Assembly: GCA_017409265.1 (NCBI GenBank)
Contig: JAFQSY010000039.1
Span: 124,001 to 188,000 of the forward strand
DNA from: Clostridia bacterium
GTDB lineage: Bacteria > Bacillota > Clostridia > Oscillospirales > Acutalibacteraceae
DNA length: 64,000 nucleotides
Direction of reading: 5' to 3'
Numbering within the stretch: position 1 is the stretch's first letter; every line of letters begins with the position of its first letter. A model generated the notes under the pieces. It was not told the DNA's origin, did no database searches, and saw nothing but the letters and a program-made list of their open reading frames with translations. A program made the position numbers and the translations under genes. Positions 42,880-53,053 of this stretch are shown here, piece by piece.

Positions 42880-43737
42880 TTATATGGTTTTCTTAAAGCC
42901 CTGACCGAGAATTTCGTTGGCTTCGCTTACAATTATAAATGTTTTATCGTCTACCGCTTTAACGGTTTTGATTATTCCCGAAATTTCATGTTTTCTGGCA
43001 ACGCAAAGAAGAACATTTTTATCCTTTCCCGTGTATGCACCAACTGCCGGGATAATTGAAACACCTCTTGGGGAAGAGTGGACTATTGCCTGCGAAACTT
43101 CGTCTGCCTTTTCAGTAACAATCATGAGCATCTTTCCGTTGCCCGTGCCGTAAATCATCGAATCAATAACCTTTGTGCTGACGAAAATAAGAATTATTGC
43201 GTAAAGACCGCTTTCAATGCTTCCGAAAACAAACATGCCTGCGGTAACAACAATTGCATCTGCCAAAAGAACAACACTTCCGACTGTTATATGGGGCCAG
43301 CGTTTATGAGCAAGCCTTGCAACAATATCCGTACCGCCGCTGGTAGCACCCGTAATCATTATAAGACCAAGCCCTGCGCCCTGAAAAAGTCCGCAGAAAA
43401 GAGCGGCGAGAATTTTATCGCCTGTGTATTCGGGTGCCCATATGGCAACAACATCAAGTGCGGTTGAAAGAAGAATTGTTACCCACAAGGTGCGTGCAAC
43501 AAGCTGTTTTCCGAGATAAATCATCATCAGTATGAGCAGGGGAATGTTGAGTGCAAAGTTTACCGTGCCCACGGGCAAATCAAACAGATGGTTGAGAATA
43601 ACCGCAACACCTGTAACGCCGCTTTGTGCGATGTCGTTAGGAACTGAAAAGCTGTTAACCCCGATTGCGTAAAGAACGCACCCTACAAGCCACAGTCCGT
43701 TATTTTTAAGCAGCTCGGCTGCCTTGGTTTTATTCAT
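42880..43737 (-). CDS. YitT-family membrane protein (DUF161/DUF2179)
   Basis: 285 residues. Five or six helices are followed by a cytoplasmic DUF2179 domain (about 200-285). The GVNSFSVPNDIAQSGVTGVAVIL stretch and the later GATSGGTDIVARL are family signatures. Transport function is suspected but not known. Its start overlaps mrnC by 8 bp on the same strand. Confidence 0.85.
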   Translation of the reverse strand: MNKTKAAELLKNNGLWLVGCVLYAIGVNSFSVPNDIAQSGVTGVAVILNHLFDLPVGTVNFALNIPLLILMMIYLGKQLVARTLWVTILLSTALDVVAIWAPEYTGDKILAALFCGLFQGAGLGLIMITGATSGGTDIVARLAHKRWPHITVGSVVLLADAIVVTAGMFVFGSIESGLYAIILIFVSTKVIDSMIYGTGNGKMLMIVTEKADEVSQAIVHSSPRGVSIIPAVGAYTGKDKNVLLCVARKHEISGIIKTVKAVDDKTFIIVSEANEILGQGFKKTI

Positions 43738-44143
43738 GTTTTACCCCTTCGTCAAATTCTTTTATGGCATTGAAAAGCTGATGAATCCTTTCGGCTTCTC
43801 CTTTAAGATAGAGCCAGCCGAAAAGGCTTTCAAGTCCTGTTGCGTAATGATAATCAGCACTTGATGCATGCTTCGGGATTGCGCCCGTGTGAGCGTTTCT
43901 GCCTCTCTTGAAAACGGCAAGCTCATCTTCGGTAAGCATCGGCATAATGTGTCTCACAGCTTCTGCCTGTGCATGTGCGCAGACCTTTTTGCTCGCTGTT
44001 GTGTGAAGCGCATTAACGGGTCTGTTTGCCTCGCAAATCAGCTCGCTTCTGACAAGTAAGTCAAAAACCGTGTCGCCGAGAAACGCAAGAGTCAGAGGGC
44101 TTAAAGAAGAAATATCGGCTTTTTTTTCAAGTAATGAAATCAA
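43730..44143 (-). CDS. mrnC: Mini-ribonuclease III
   Basis: 137 residues: an RNase III catalytic domain without a dsRNA-binding domain. LTLAFLGDTVFDLLVRSEL carries the catalytic Asp; HTTASKKVCAHAQ and the late YHYATGLESLFGWLYLKGE with Glu complete the set. In Bacillus it matures 23S rRNA. Start TTG 44143 lies 6 nt after GGGGA. It follows obg closely, a pairing worth noting though the coupling is only positional. Confidence 0.88.
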   Translation of the reverse strand: MISLLEKKADISSLSPLTLAFLGDTVFDLLVRSELICEANRPVNALHTTASKKVCAHAQAEAVRHIMPMLTEDELAVFKRGRNAHTGAIPKHASSADYHYATGLESLFGWLYLKGEAERIHQLFNAIKEFDEGVKHE

Positions 44144-44158
44144 AAATATTCCCCGCAA

Positions 44159-45430
44159 TCAGTTAACAAAATCAAATTCAAGGTCATAAATCGAAACGGT
44201 ATCTCCCTCATTGATTCCTCTTTCGCGGAGTGCATCAATTATGCCGCTGGAAATGAGGATTCTTTGGAAATACTGAAGCGACTCATAGTCATCAAGGTCT
44301 GTTCTCTGAAGAATTTTGAGAAGCCAGGGAGCTTCGACAAAATAGATATCATCCTCAACGCGGATATTGAAGCCCTTATCATTCTGTTTTTCAAACATTT
44401 CGAGAGGAATGACCTCTGCTTCATATTTTTTAATGGGAGGAAGAGTCTGAAGCTTGTTCCAGACAGTGCTTATAAGCTCGTTTGTGCCCTCAAGAATGGG
44501 GGCGCACATGGTATGATATTCATATCCTTTTTCGGTAAAATATTTTTCGAGTCTTTCAAGCTGCTCATCGGTTGCCAGGTCGATTTTGTTTGCAGCAACT
44601 ATCTGCGGACGCTTTGCAAGCTCGGGGTCAAATTTCTCAAGCTCTTTATTGATGATTTCAAAATCATCAATGGGGTCTCTTCCTTCGCTGCCTGCGGCAT
44701 CAACGATGTGGACAAGCAGACGGCAGCGGTCAACATGGCGCAGAAATTCGTGACCGAGACCTACTCCGTCGCCGGCACCTTCGATAAGGCCGGGGATATC
44801 CGCCATAACAAATGAACTGCCCTCACCGAGAGAAACAACGCCGAGAACGGGGGTGAGGGTTGTAAAATGATAGTTTGCAATTATGGGTTTTGCTTGGCTT
44901 ACAACAGAAACAAGCGTTGATTTACCGACATTCGGAAAGCCGAGCAAACCTACGTCTGCAAGAAGCTTGAGCTCAAGACTTACTTCCCATTCTTCGCCGG
45001 GAGTACCGTTTTTTGCAAATCTCGGCACCTGTCTTGTGGGTGTTGCGAAATGGGGATTTCCCCAGCCGCCTCTGCCGCCTTTTGCGGCAATAAAAGGCTC
45101 ATCGCCCGACATATCTGCCATAACGGCACCGCTTTCAACCTCTCTGATTATTGTTCCTCGGGGAACTTTAATTATAAGGTCCTCGCCGCCTCTGCCGTTC
45201 TTTCTGCCGCCCGAACCGTTTTCGCCGTTTGATGCGGTATATTTTCTTTTGTAACGGAAATCGGCAAGAGTTGCAAGGTTATCGTCAACCTGAAAAACTA
45301 TGTTTCCGCCTCTGCCGCCGTCGCCACCGTCGGGTCCGCCTGCGGCAACATATTTTTCTCTGCGGAAGCTGACGGCTCCGTTTCCGCCGCTGCCTGCTTT
45401 TATTTTTATTTTCGCAATATCAACAAACAT
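44159..45430 (-). CDS. obg: GTPase Obg
   Basis: 423 residues. Glycine-rich Obg domain (1-158; FRREKYVAAGGPDGGDGGRGG), G domain with GFPNVGKSTL, TTLTPVLG, DIPGLIEGA and NKID, then a C-terminal OCT domain (about 345-423; FNIRVEDD). Ribosome assembly and stress GTPase at the 50S subunit. AAAGGAA ribosome site. First gene of the obg-mrnC-yitT-lipoprotein run. Confidence 0.95.
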   Translation of the reverse strand: MFVDIAKIKIKAGSGGNGAVSFRREKYVAAGGPDGGDGGRGGNIVFQVDDNLATLADFRYKRKYTASNGENGSGGRKNGRGGEDLIIKVPRGTIIREVESGAVMADMSGDEPFIAAKGGRGGWGNPHFATPTRQVPRFAKNGTPGEEWEVSLELKLLADVGLLGFPNVGKSTLVSVVSQAKPIIANYHFTTLTPVLGVVSLGEGSSFVMADIPGLIEGAGDGVGLGHEFLRHVDRCRLLVHIVDAAGSEGRDPIDDFEIINKELEKFDPELAKRPQIVAANKIDLATDEQLERLEKYFTEKGYEYHTMCAPILEGTNELISTVWNKLQTLPPIKKYEAEVIPLEMFEKQNDKGFNIRVEDDIYFVEAPWLLKILQRTDLDDYESLQYFQRILISSGIIDALRERGINEGDTVSIYDLEFDFVN

Positions 45431-45482
45431 CTTATTATTCCTTTTCCTTGCAATGAGATTTGGACATAAAATTACATTATGG

Positions 45483-45511
45483 ATTATACCCTAAAAATTT
45501 TTGTTTTACAA
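45483..45511 (-). promoter_or_regulatory. Promoter of the obg operon
   Basis: Minus-strand -35 TTGTAA (45506-45511), 17-bp spacer, -10 TATAAT (45483-45488). Confidence 0.65.
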
Positions 45512-45581
45512 TAGGTTTTTAACATACTTTTAAAAAAGTTTATTGTTTACAAAATTTTTACTATTATTTTTTATAGAAGTA

Positions 45582-45590
45582 TGTTATAAT
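45582..45590 (+). promoter_or_regulatory. Extended -10 promoter of the DUF512-der-ruv run
   Basis: TG-T-TATAAT (45582-45590); the region 17 bp upstream of the hexamer has no good -35. Divergent from the obg promoter about 70 bp away. Confidence 0.55.
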
Positions 45591-45631
45591 GTAAAGTAAA
45601 TTAAAATAGGGAAGTATCGGCAGGTGAAAGA

Positions 45632-46939
45632 ATGGCAGTTTTAATCAGTCAAATACAGAGCGGAAGCCTTGCGGAGAAAAAGAAAATAAGTGCAGGCGAC
45701 AGGCTTGTCAGCATTAACGGCAACGAGATAAACGATGTTCTTGATTACCGTTTTTATATCAACGAAACGAAGCTTATTCTTTTGCTTGAAACGGCAGACA
45801 GAAAATCAAAGCTTGTCATGATAAAAAAAGACGAGTTTGAGGATATCGGTCTGGAATTTGAAACCTATCTTATGGACAGGCAGAGAAGTTGCAAAAACAA
45901 ATGCATTTTCTGCTTTATTGATCAGCTTCCAAAGGGGCTTCGGAAAAGCCTTTATTTCAAAGATGATGATTCACGGCTTTCGTTTCTTTTCGGCAACTAT
46001 ATAACGCTGACGAATCTTACCGATAAAGAGGCGGAGCGCATAATTAAAATGCATATCAGCCCGGTTAATATTTCGGTGCAGACGATGAATCCCGAGCTTC
46101 GGGTTAAAATGATGGCAAATCCCAAAGCGGGTGATTCGCTGAAATATCTTTATAAATTTGCTGAAGCGGGAATTACCATCAATACCCAGCTTGTTCTGTG
46201 TCCGGGAATAAATGATGGCGATGAGCTTGAATTCAGCCTTAATGAGCTTTCAAAGCTTTATCCTGCGGTGCAGAGCATTGCGGCTGTGCCCGTCGGACTA
46301 TCCGACCACAGAGATGGTCTTTACAAGCTTGAGCCTTACAATGAAAAAACAGCGGGAGAGGCAATAGATATAATCGACCGCTTTAACGAAAAATTCAGGG
46401 CAGAGCACGGTGAAATAATCGCATATGCGGCAGATGAATTTTATCTTAAGGCAAAAAGAGATATGCCCGATGCGGAATACTATAATGATTTTCCGCAGCT
46501 TGAAAACGGAGTCGGAATGTGGGCATTGCTCAAATCTGAATTTGAAGCTGCTCTGAATGAATGCGAAACAAAAGAATGCAACCGCCGTGTTACGGTTGTG
46601 ACGGGTAAGGCTGCATACCCGCTGATTTCAGCTCTCGCAGAGAAAGCAGAAGAAAAAATAAATGGATTGACCGTTAATGTCACGGCGGCTGAAAACAAAC
46701 TGCTTGGCAGCATGATAACCGTTTCGGGTCTGCTTTGCGGAGCGGATATTGAAGCGGCTGTCAGAGGTCTAGACCTCGGCGAGGAGCTTATAATTCCCCC
46801 CAACTGCTTGCGCAGCGAGGGCGACATGTTCCTTGACGATATGACGGTTGAGGAGCTTTCACAAAGATTAGAAATAAAAGTTACACAGAACGGACCGAGC
46901 GGAGAGGACTTGCTTTCCGCAATGACAGGAGGTTTTTAG
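45632..46939 (+). CDS. DUF512 radical SAM protein with N-terminal PDZ-like domain
   Basis: 435 residues. A PDZ-like start (AEKKKISAGDRLVSINGNEI), then radical SAM Cys cluster SCKNKCIFCFIDQLPKGLR (C-x3-C-x2-C), then the DUF512 C-terminal domain. Conserved in Clostridia next to der, as here, where the stop is directly followed by the der ATG. Biochemical role is unknown. Confidence 0.88.
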   Translation: MAVLISQIQSGSLAEKKKISAGDRLVSINGNEINDVLDYRFYINETKLILLLETADRKSKLVMIKKDEFEDIGLEFETYLMDRQRSCKNKCIFCFIDQLPKGLRKSLYFKDDDSRLSFLFGNYITLTNLTDKEAERIIKMHISPVNISVQTMNPELRVKMMANPKAGDSLKYLYKFAEAGITINTQLVLCPGINDGDELEFSLNELSKLYPAVQSIAAVPVGLSDHRDGLYKLEPYNEKTAGEAIDIIDRFNEKFRAEHGEIIAYAADEFYLKAKRDMPDAEYYNDFPQLENGVGMWALLKSEFEAALNECETKECNRRVTVVTGKAAYPLISALAEKAEEKINGLTVNVTAAENKLLGSMITVSGLLCGADIEAAVRGLDLGEELIIPPNCLRSEGDMFLDDMTVEELSQRLEIKVTQNGPSGEDLLSAMTGGF

Positions 46940-48268
46940 ATGGCAGGTAATGTTGTAGCGATTGTCGGCAGACCCAATGTCGGCAAGTCAACACTTTTTA
47001 ATAAGCTTGTCGGCGCAAGACTTTCGATAGTTGATGATACACCCGGCGTCACAAGAGACAGAATTTATGGTGACTGCGAGTGGCTCGGCAGGCATTTTAT
47101 GCTTATCGATACAGGCGGTATCGAGCCGCATTCAGATGATATTATTCTCAAACAGATGAGAAGGCAGGCGCAGCTTGCGATTGACAGCGCAGATGTAATA
47201 ATTCTTGTTACGGATATCCGTTCGGGCGTTGTTGCAACGGACAGCGAGGTTGCTGCAATGCTTCAGAAGAGCGGAAAGCCCGTTATTCTCTGCGTTAATA
47301 AGTGTGATACCCCGGGTGAACTTCCTCCCGATTTTTATGAGTTCTATAATCTCGGTCTCGGCGACCCGATGCCCGTTTCTTCTGTTCACGGCATGGGTAC
47401 GGGTGACCTTCTTGACGAAGTGCTCAAGTATCTTCCCGATGAAGAAACAGAGGAAGAGGAGGATGATGCAATCAAGGTTGCCGTTATCGGTAAGCCTAAT
47501 GCGGGCAAGTCATCGCTTGTCAATGCCGTTCTCGGCGAGGACAGAATGATTGTTTCCGATATTGCGGGCACAACAAGAGATGCAACGGATTCGATTGTCG
47601 AAAATGAACACGGTAAGTTTGTGTTTATAGATACGGCGGGACTTCGCAGAAAGAGCCGTGTCTATGACCAGATTGAAAAATATTCGGTTATTAGAGCCAG
47701 AATGGCGGTTGAAAGAGCGCAGGTCTGCGTTATCATGATTGATGCAACCGAGGGCTTTACAGAGCAGGATTCAAAGGTTGCGGGCATTGCTCACGAAATG
47801 GGCAAGGCATGCATCATTGCCGTCAACAAATGGGATGCCGTTGAAAAAGACGGTAAGACCATGGACGGCATGAGAAAGCAGCTCATGAAAGATTTCTCAT
47901 TTATGTCATATGCTCCGATAATATTTATCTCGGCAAAAGAGAAAATCAGACTTGACCGTCTGTTTGAGCTTATAAAATTTGTTGATACCCAGAATGCAAT
48001 GCGTATTTCAACGGGCAAACTCAACGATGTTCTTGCGGATGCAACGGCGAGAGTTCAGCCGCCCTCGGATAAGGGCAAGCGCCTTAAGATTTACTATATG
48101 ACCCAGGCATCAACAAGACCGCCGACATTCGTCTGTTTTGTCAATAATGCGGAGCTGTTCCATTACAGTTATCAGCGTTACCTTGACAACCAGATAAGAG
48201 AAGTTTTCGGTCTTGAGGGAACACCTACAAGAATGGTAGTGCGTGAAAGAGAGTCAAACAAGAAATGA
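46940..48268 (+). CDS. der: Ribosome-associated GTPase Der
   Basis: 442 residues. Two G domains: GRPNVGKSTLF with DTGGIE, and GKPNAGKSSLV with DTAGLRRKS, followed by a KH-like C-terminal domain (about 350-442). Essential 50S assembly factor. GGAGG in the DUF512 tail gives the ribosome site. Overlaps ruvC by 4 bp (ATGA). Confidence 0.96.
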   Translation: MAGNVVAIVGRPNVGKSTLFNKLVGARLSIVDDTPGVTRDRIYGDCEWLGRHFMLIDTGGIEPHSDDIILKQMRRQAQLAIDSADVIILVTDIRSGVVATDSEVAAMLQKSGKPVILCVNKCDTPGELPPDFYEFYNLGLGDPMPVSSVHGMGTGDLLDEVLKYLPDEETEEEEDDAIKVAVIGKPNAGKSSLVNAVLGEDRMIVSDIAGTTRDATDSIVENEHGKFVFIDTAGLRRKSRVYDQIEKYSVIRARMAVERAQVCVIMIDATEGFTEQDSKVAGIAHEMGKACIIAVNKWDAVEKDGKTMDGMRKQLMKDFSFMSYAPIIFISAKEKIRLDRLFELIKFVDTQNAMRISTGKLNDVLADATARVQPPSDKGKRLKIYYMTQASTRPPTFVCFVNNAELFHYSYQRYLDNQIREVFGLEGTPTRMVVRERESNKK

Positions 48269-48762
48269 TAGTTTTGGGAATTGACCCCGGATATGCGATA
48301 GTCGGTTACGGAGTGGTTGAGTATCACAACAACCATTTCAGAGTGCTTGATTTCGGTGCTATAACAACCGAGGCGCACACTCCGTTTAACGAAAGACTTG
48401 AAAGAATTTATAACTGTGCGTGTGCAATGATTGACAGATACCACCCCGAAGCGATGGCAATTGAAAAGCTGTTTTTCAACACAAACCAGAAAACGGCGAT
48501 TGATGTTGCGCAGGCGAGGGGAGTGCTTGTGCTTGCGGCGCAGCAGGCGAAGATGCCGATTTTTGAATATACGCCGCTCCAGGTGAAGCAGAGCGTTGTC
48601 GGTTACGGCAGAGCGGAGAAAAAACAGGTTCAGGAAATGACGAGGATTATGCTCAACCTTGAAAAAATTCCAAAGCCCGATGATGCCGCCGATGCCCTTG
48701 CAATGGCAATATGCCATTGCCACAGCGCAGGGTCGCTGATAGGCTCGCTTCGCTCAAGGTGA
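48265..48762 (+). CDS. ruvC: Holliday junction resolvase RuvC
   Basis: 165 residues. Catalytic acids in LGIDPGYAIVGYG (Asp7), AIEKLFF (Glu about 67) and PDDAADALAMAICH (Asp about 140, 143). Cleaves Holliday junctions. First of the ruv genes, 4-bp overlap with der. Confidence 0.95.
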   Translation: MIVLGIDPGYAIVGYGVVEYHNNHFRVLDFGAITTEAHTPFNERLERIYNCACAMIDRYHPEAMAIEKLFFNTNQKTAIDVAQARGVLVLAAQQAKMPIFEYTPLQVKQSVVGYGRAEKKQVQEMTRIMLNLEKIPKPDDAADALAMAICHCHSAGSLIGSLRSR

Positions 48763-48783
48763 TTTTAACAAAGGAGTAAAACT

Positions 48784-49392
48784 ATGTTTTACAGTTTAAC
48801 AGGTAAAATTGTTTTTGCTGATGAATCCAGCGTTGCGCTTGAGTGCAGCGGCGTTGCTTTCAGACTTTATACAACATTGAATACTTTAAGAAAATGCGCC
48901 GATATCGGTCAGACGCAGACTCTTTATACCCATCTCAACGTGCGCGAGGATGCACTCGACCTCTTCGGCTTTGCCGATAAGAATGAGCTTGATTGTTTCA
49001 AGATGCTTATGGGTGTTTCGGGTGTCGGACCCAAGGCGGGTCTTGCGATTCTCTCGCAGCTTACCCCCGATATGCTTGCGGTCAGCGTTGCAGGCGGAGA
49101 TGTCAAGGCAATAACTGCCGCACAGGGTGTCGGTCCTAAAATTGCACAGAGAATAGTGCTTGAGCTTAAAGGTAAACTTGATGTTTTTGCAACAAGCTCC
49201 GAAACCCTCGGTAATATTGCTGCCGCGCAGAAGGCAACTGTCAGCTATGCGGGCGAGGACGCTGTCAATGCACTTGTTATGCTCGGTTACAGCAAGTCCG
49301 AGGCAAGCATTGCAGTCGGCAGGCTTGACGGCAATCTTTCAACCGAAGAAATGATTAAGCAGGCGCTTAAACAGCTTGCAAAGAACATATAA
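48784..49392 (+). CDS. ruvA: Holliday junction branch-migration protein RuvA
   Basis: 202 residues. An N-terminal OB domain, then two HhH motifs (GVSGVGPKAGLAILS and AQGVGPKIAQRIVLELKGKL) and a C-terminal domain III (about 150-202) for RuvB binding. AAAGGAG ribosome site. Confidence 0.95.
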   Translation: MFYSLTGKIVFADESSVALECSGVAFRLYTTLNTLRKCADIGQTQTLYTHLNVREDALDLFGFADKNELDCFKMLMGVSGVGPKAGLAILSQLTPDMLAVSVAGGDVKAITAAQGVGPKIAQRIVLELKGKLDVFATSSETLGNIAAAQKATVSYAGEDAVNALVMLGYSKSEASIAVGRLDGNLSTEEMIKQALKQLAKNI

Positions 49393-49404
49393 AGGAGGAT
49401 TATT

Positions 49405-50436
49405 ATGGACTTTGATTTCGAAAACAGAATTGTAGCTCCCGAATTTTCCTCCGCAGAAGATAACGACATAGAAATTTCGCTCCGACCCAAAGTTCTCGAC
49501 GAATATATCGGTCAGGATAAGGTTAAAGAGAATCTCTCGATTTATATTGAAGCGGCGCGCCGCAGAAATGAGCCGCTTGACCATGTTTTGCTTTACGGGC
49601 CTCCGGGTCTCGGCAAAACAACCCTTGCAGGTATCATTGCAAATGAAATGGGCGTTAATTTCCGTGTTACAAGCGGACCTGCAATCGAAAAGCCGGGCGA
49701 TTTGGCAGCTCTTCTGACAAATCTCAATGAGGGTGATGTTCTCTTTATTGACGAAATTCACCGTCTTTCAAGAGCTGTTGAGGAAGTGCTTTACCCCGCA
49801 ATGGAGGATAATGTTCTTGATATTATCATCGGAAAAGGTCCTTCGGCACGTTCTATCCGTCTTGATTTGCATAAATTCACCCTTGTCGGCGCAACAACAA
49901 GGGCAGGTCAGCTCAGCGCACCTCTGCGTGACCGTTTCGGAGTTATTCTTCGCCTTGAGCTTTATACTCCAGAACAGCTTTCACAAATTGTCAACAGAAG
50001 TGCAGGCATTCTTGATATAGATATCGACCCTGACGGTGCGCGTGAAATTGCATCACGCTCGAGAGGCACTCCGAGAATTGCCAACAGACTTCTTAAAAGA
50101 GCGAGGGATTTTGCGCAGGTCATGTGTGACGGCGAAATTACAAAAGAGGCTTCGTCGCTCGCTCTTGACAGAATGGAAATTGATGCTCTCGGTCTTGACT
50201 CGATCGACAGATTGATTCTCAAAACAATGATTAAGAATTATAACGGTGGACCCGTGGGACTTGAAACGATAGCGGCGGCTATCGGCGAGGAAGCCGTTAC
50301 CATAGAAGATGTTTACGAACCGTATCTGATGCAGGTGGGCTTTCTGAGCCGTACACCCAGAGGAAGAATGGTTACTCCCGCCGGTTATGCGCATCTCGGA
50401 ATGACGATGCCGGGACAGCAAAGAATGGATGTGTAA
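49405..50436 (+). CDS. ruvB: Holliday junction helicase RuvB
   Basis: 343 residues. Walker [11 protein letters not shown] (about 66-75), Walker [10 protein letters not shown], sensor 1 GATTRAG and the [12 protein letters not shown] arginine-finger region, then a winged helix. Motor of the RuvAB complex. AAAGGAGG ribosome site 13 nt after ruvA. Confidence 0.96.
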   Translation: MDFDFENRIVAPEFSSAEDNDIEISLRPKVLDEYIGQDKVKENLSIYIEAARRRNEPLDHVLLYGPPGLGKTTLAGIIANEMGVNFRVTSGPAIEKPGDLAALLTNLNEGDVLFIDEIHRLSRAVEEVLYPAMEDNVLDIIIGKGPSARSIRLDLHKFTLVGATTRAGQLSAPLRDRFGVILRLELYTPEQLSQIVNRSAGILDIDIDPDGAREIASRSRGTPRIANRLLKRARDFAQVMCDGEITKEASSLALDRMEIDALGLDSIDRLILKTMIKNYNGGPVGLETIAAAIGEEAVTIEDVYEPYLMQVGFLSRTPRGRMVTPAGYAHLGMTMPGQQRMDV

Positions 50437-50437
50437 T

Positions 50438-51316
50438 ATGAGAAAAGCAGACAATTGGATAGATTATGAACTTATAGACTGCTCTGACGGCGAGAGGCTT
50501 GAACGCTGGGGTGATATAATACTTGTCAGACCCGACCCGCAGGTAATTTGGAAAACCCCGAAGGAAAATCCGCTTTGGTTTAATCCCCATGCAATCTATA
50601 ACCGCTCAAACACGGGCGGAGGCAGCTGGAGAGTCTGCAAAAAGATGCCTGATGTATGGCAGATAGGGCTTGACAGTCTTAAATTCAACATCAAAACCAT
50701 GGGCTTTAAGCATACGGGACTTTTCCCCGAGCAGGCGGTCAATTGGAAGATGACTGCAGATATAATAAAAAATGCGGGCAGATCCGTCAAGGTGCTCAAT
50801 CTTTTTGCATATACGGGCGGAGCAACTGTTGCCGCTCTCAATGCAGGTGCAAGCGTAACGCATGTTGATGCATCAAAGGGCATGACACTCTGGGCAAAAG
50901 AAAATGCGGCCGCAAGCAGACTTTCCGATGCTCCCGTGCGCTGGCTTGTTGATGACTGCATCAAGTTCGTTCAGCGTGAAATCAGAAGAGAAAACAAATA
51001 CGATATCATCATCATGGACCCGCCGTCATACGGCAGAGGTCCGGGCGGCGAGGTCTGGAAGCTTGAAAACGAGGTCTATGATTTTGTTGACCTTTGCTCA
51101 CAGCTTCTTTACGAGGATTCGCTGATGGTGCTTATAAATTCATATACAACGGGACTTTCACCGAGCGTTATGGAATATATTCTCGGCGAAACCGTTCAGA
51201 AGCAGTTCGGCGGTTCAACGCAGAGTGATGAAATCGGTATCCCTGTTTCGTCAAAACCCGGCAGAGTTCTTCCTTGCGGAGCGAGTGCAATCTGGCTCGG
51301 AAAGGGAGTAAAATAA
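50438..51316 (+). CDS. Class I SAM-dependent (RlmI-like) methyltransferase
   Basis: 292 residues. The SAM pocket is VLNLFAYTGGATVAALNAGA followed by VDASKGMTLWAKENA; the catalytic-side motif is IIMDPPSYGRGPGG. This places it with the Methyltrans_SAM (RlmI/YccW-like) group that methylates rRNA bases, target unproven. ATG 50438 is 1 nt after ruvB stop; the in-frame ATG at 50429 lies inside ruvB. Confidence 0.85.
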   Translation: MRKADNWIDYELIDCSDGERLERWGDIILVRPDPQVIWKTPKENPLWFNPHAIYNRSNTGGGSWRVCKKMPDVWQIGLDSLKFNIKTMGFKHTGLFPEQAVNWKMTADIIKNAGRSVKVLNLFAYTGGATVAALNAGASVTHVDASKGMTLWAKENAAASRLSDAPVRWLVDDCIKFVQREIRRENKYDIIIMDPPSYGRGPGGEVWKLENEVYDFVDLCSQLLYEDSLMVLINSYTTGLSPSVMEYILGETVQKQFGGSTQSDEIGIPVSSKPGRVLPCGASAIWLGKGVK

Positions 51317-51338
51317 AATCAATTTTTAGGATTGTATT

Positions 51339-52190
51339 ATGAACGAAAAAATAATCGAATTCAAAAATGTTACATTTATATATGATGCCGAAGATGAGAA
51401 TGCCGAGGTTCGGGAAAAGCCTGCCCTTTCGGACGTAAGTCTTGCAATCAACAAGGGTGAATTTGTTGCCGTGCTCGGACATAACGGTTCAGGAAAGAGC
51501 ACCCTTGCAAAGCTCTGCAACGCAATCTATGAGCCGACAAAGGGAGAGGTTTCTGTCAAAGGCATTGTTGCCGATACGGAAGAAAAAGCGGATGAAATCC
51601 GAAGAGTCGTCGGCATGGTTTTTCAGAATCCCGACAACCAGATTGTTGCAACGATTGTTGAGGATGATGTCGCTTTCGGCCCCGAAAATCTTGGAATTGA
51701 GCCGAAGGAAATCCGAAAAAGAGTTGATGATGCACTCAAATCGGTCAATATGTATGAATTCCGCCACAGAGAGCCGCACAAGCTTTCTGGCGGTCAGAAG
51801 CAGAGAGTTGCGATTGCCGGCGTAATTGCAATGCAGACCGAATGCATCGTTCTTGACGAGCCCACCGCAATGCTTGATCCCATGGGCAGGGAAGAGGTTA
51901 TGCAGACTGTAAAGCGCCTCAACAAAGAGATGGGCATAACCGTTGTGATTGTTACTCATTTTATGGACGAAGCCGTGCAGGCAGACAGAGTTGTTGTTAT
52001 GGATGACGGCAGGGTTGTTATGGACGGAAAGCCGAGAGAGGTTTTCACACAGGTTGAAAAGCTGCGCTTATGCGGTCTTGATGTTCCGCAGTCAACAGAG
52101 CTTTGCCATGTTCTCGGAATAAAAGAGGGCGTTCTTGACGTTGATGAATGTGTTGATGAAATCAGCCGTCTTTTGGGAGGTGCCGTATGA
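51339..52190 (+). CDS. ecfA1: ECF transporter ATPase A1
   Basis: 283 residues. Walker [12 protein letters not shown]-loop [25 protein letters not shown] (EcfA signature), LSGGQKQR, and [11 protein letters not shown]. Provides energy for vitamin uptake with EcfA2, EcfT and S-components encoded elsewhere. Overlaps ecfA2 by 4 bp. Confidence 0.94.
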   Translation: MNEKIIEFKNVTFIYDAEDENAEVREKPALSDVSLAINKGEFVAVLGHNGSGKSTLAKLCNAIYEPTKGEVSVKGIVADTEEKADEIRRVVGMVFQNPDNQIVATIVEDDVAFGPENLGIEPKEIRKRVDDALKSVNMYEFRHREPHKLSGGQKQRVAIAGVIAMQTECIVLDEPTAMLDPMGREEVMQTVKRLNKEMGITVVIVTHFMDEAVQADRVVVMDDGRVVMDGKPREVFTQVEKLRLCGLDVPQSTELCHVLGIKEGVLDVDECVDEISRLLGGAV

Positions 52191-53053
52191 GCTACGCAAT
52201 AGAAACAATCGGACTTACCCACTATTATTCAAAGGGAACAATTCAGCAGGTTGCGGCGATAAACGATGTTAACCTTCAGATAGAAAAGGGCGAGCTTATC
52301 GGCATTATCGGCCATACGGGTTCGGGTAAGAGCACGCTTATATCGCATTTCAACGGACTTTTGAAGCCCGATAGCGGCAAGGTGCTTGTTGACGGCATTG
52401 ACATCTGGAAAGATAAAGAAACTTTAAGGCAGTCACGTTTCAAAGTCGGTCTTTGTTTCCAGTACCCCGAATATCAGCTGTTTGAAGAAACGGTATATAA
52501 AGATATTGCCTTCGGGCCGAAAAATATGAAGCTTTCCGATGCGGAAATCAAGGAAAGAGTTCTGCGTGCGGCAGAATTTGTCGGCGTAAAGCCCGAACAT
52601 CTCGAAAAATCTCCGTTTGATCTTTCGGGCGGTGAGAAAAGAAGAGTTGCAATTGCGGGAGTGATGTCAATGGAGCCCGAGGTGCTTATCTTTGACGAGC
52701 CTGCCGCAGGTCTTGATCCGAGAGGAAGAAAGGCTCTTGTTGAGCTTATAAAAGAATACAGAAAACAGACCGGCAGCACGGTGATTATAGTTTCCCACAG
52801 CATGGAGGATATTGCCGGCATGGCCGACAGAATAATTGTTATGAATAATTCGGCGGTTGCAATGCAGGGCAGCGTTGATGAGGTTTATTCAAGAGGTGAC
52901 GAGCTTCGTTCAATGGGGCTCAATGTTCCCGAAATAACCGAGATTTTCTCAAAGCTGCGTGCAAAGGGGCTTGAAGTTCCCTTAAATGTTTATACCGTTG
53001 AACAGGGTTCGGCGATACTCCGCAATCTCATCGAGAGGAGGAGTTCAAGGTGA
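52187..53053 (+). CDS. ecfA2: ECF transporter ATPase A2
   Basis: 288 residues. Walker [12 protein letters not shown]-loop [32 protein letters not shown] (the EcfA2 form), and [15 protein letters not shown]. Partner of EcfA1. GGAGG before ATG; overlaps ecfT by 4 bp. Confidence 0.94.
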   Translation: MSYAIETIGLTHYYSKGTIQQVAAINDVNLQIEKGELIGIIGHTGSGKSTLISHFNGLLKPDSGKVLVDGIDIWKDKETLRQSRFKVGLCFQYPEYQLFEETVYKDIAFGPKNMKLSDAEIKERVLRAAEFVGVKPEHLEKSPFDLSGGEKRRVAIAGVMSMEPEVLIFDEPAAGLDPRGRKALVELIKEYRKQTGSTVIIVSHSMEDIAGMADRIIVMNNSAVAMQGSVDEVYSRGDELRSMGLNVPEITEIFSKLRAKGLEVPLNVYTVEQGSAILRNLIERRSSR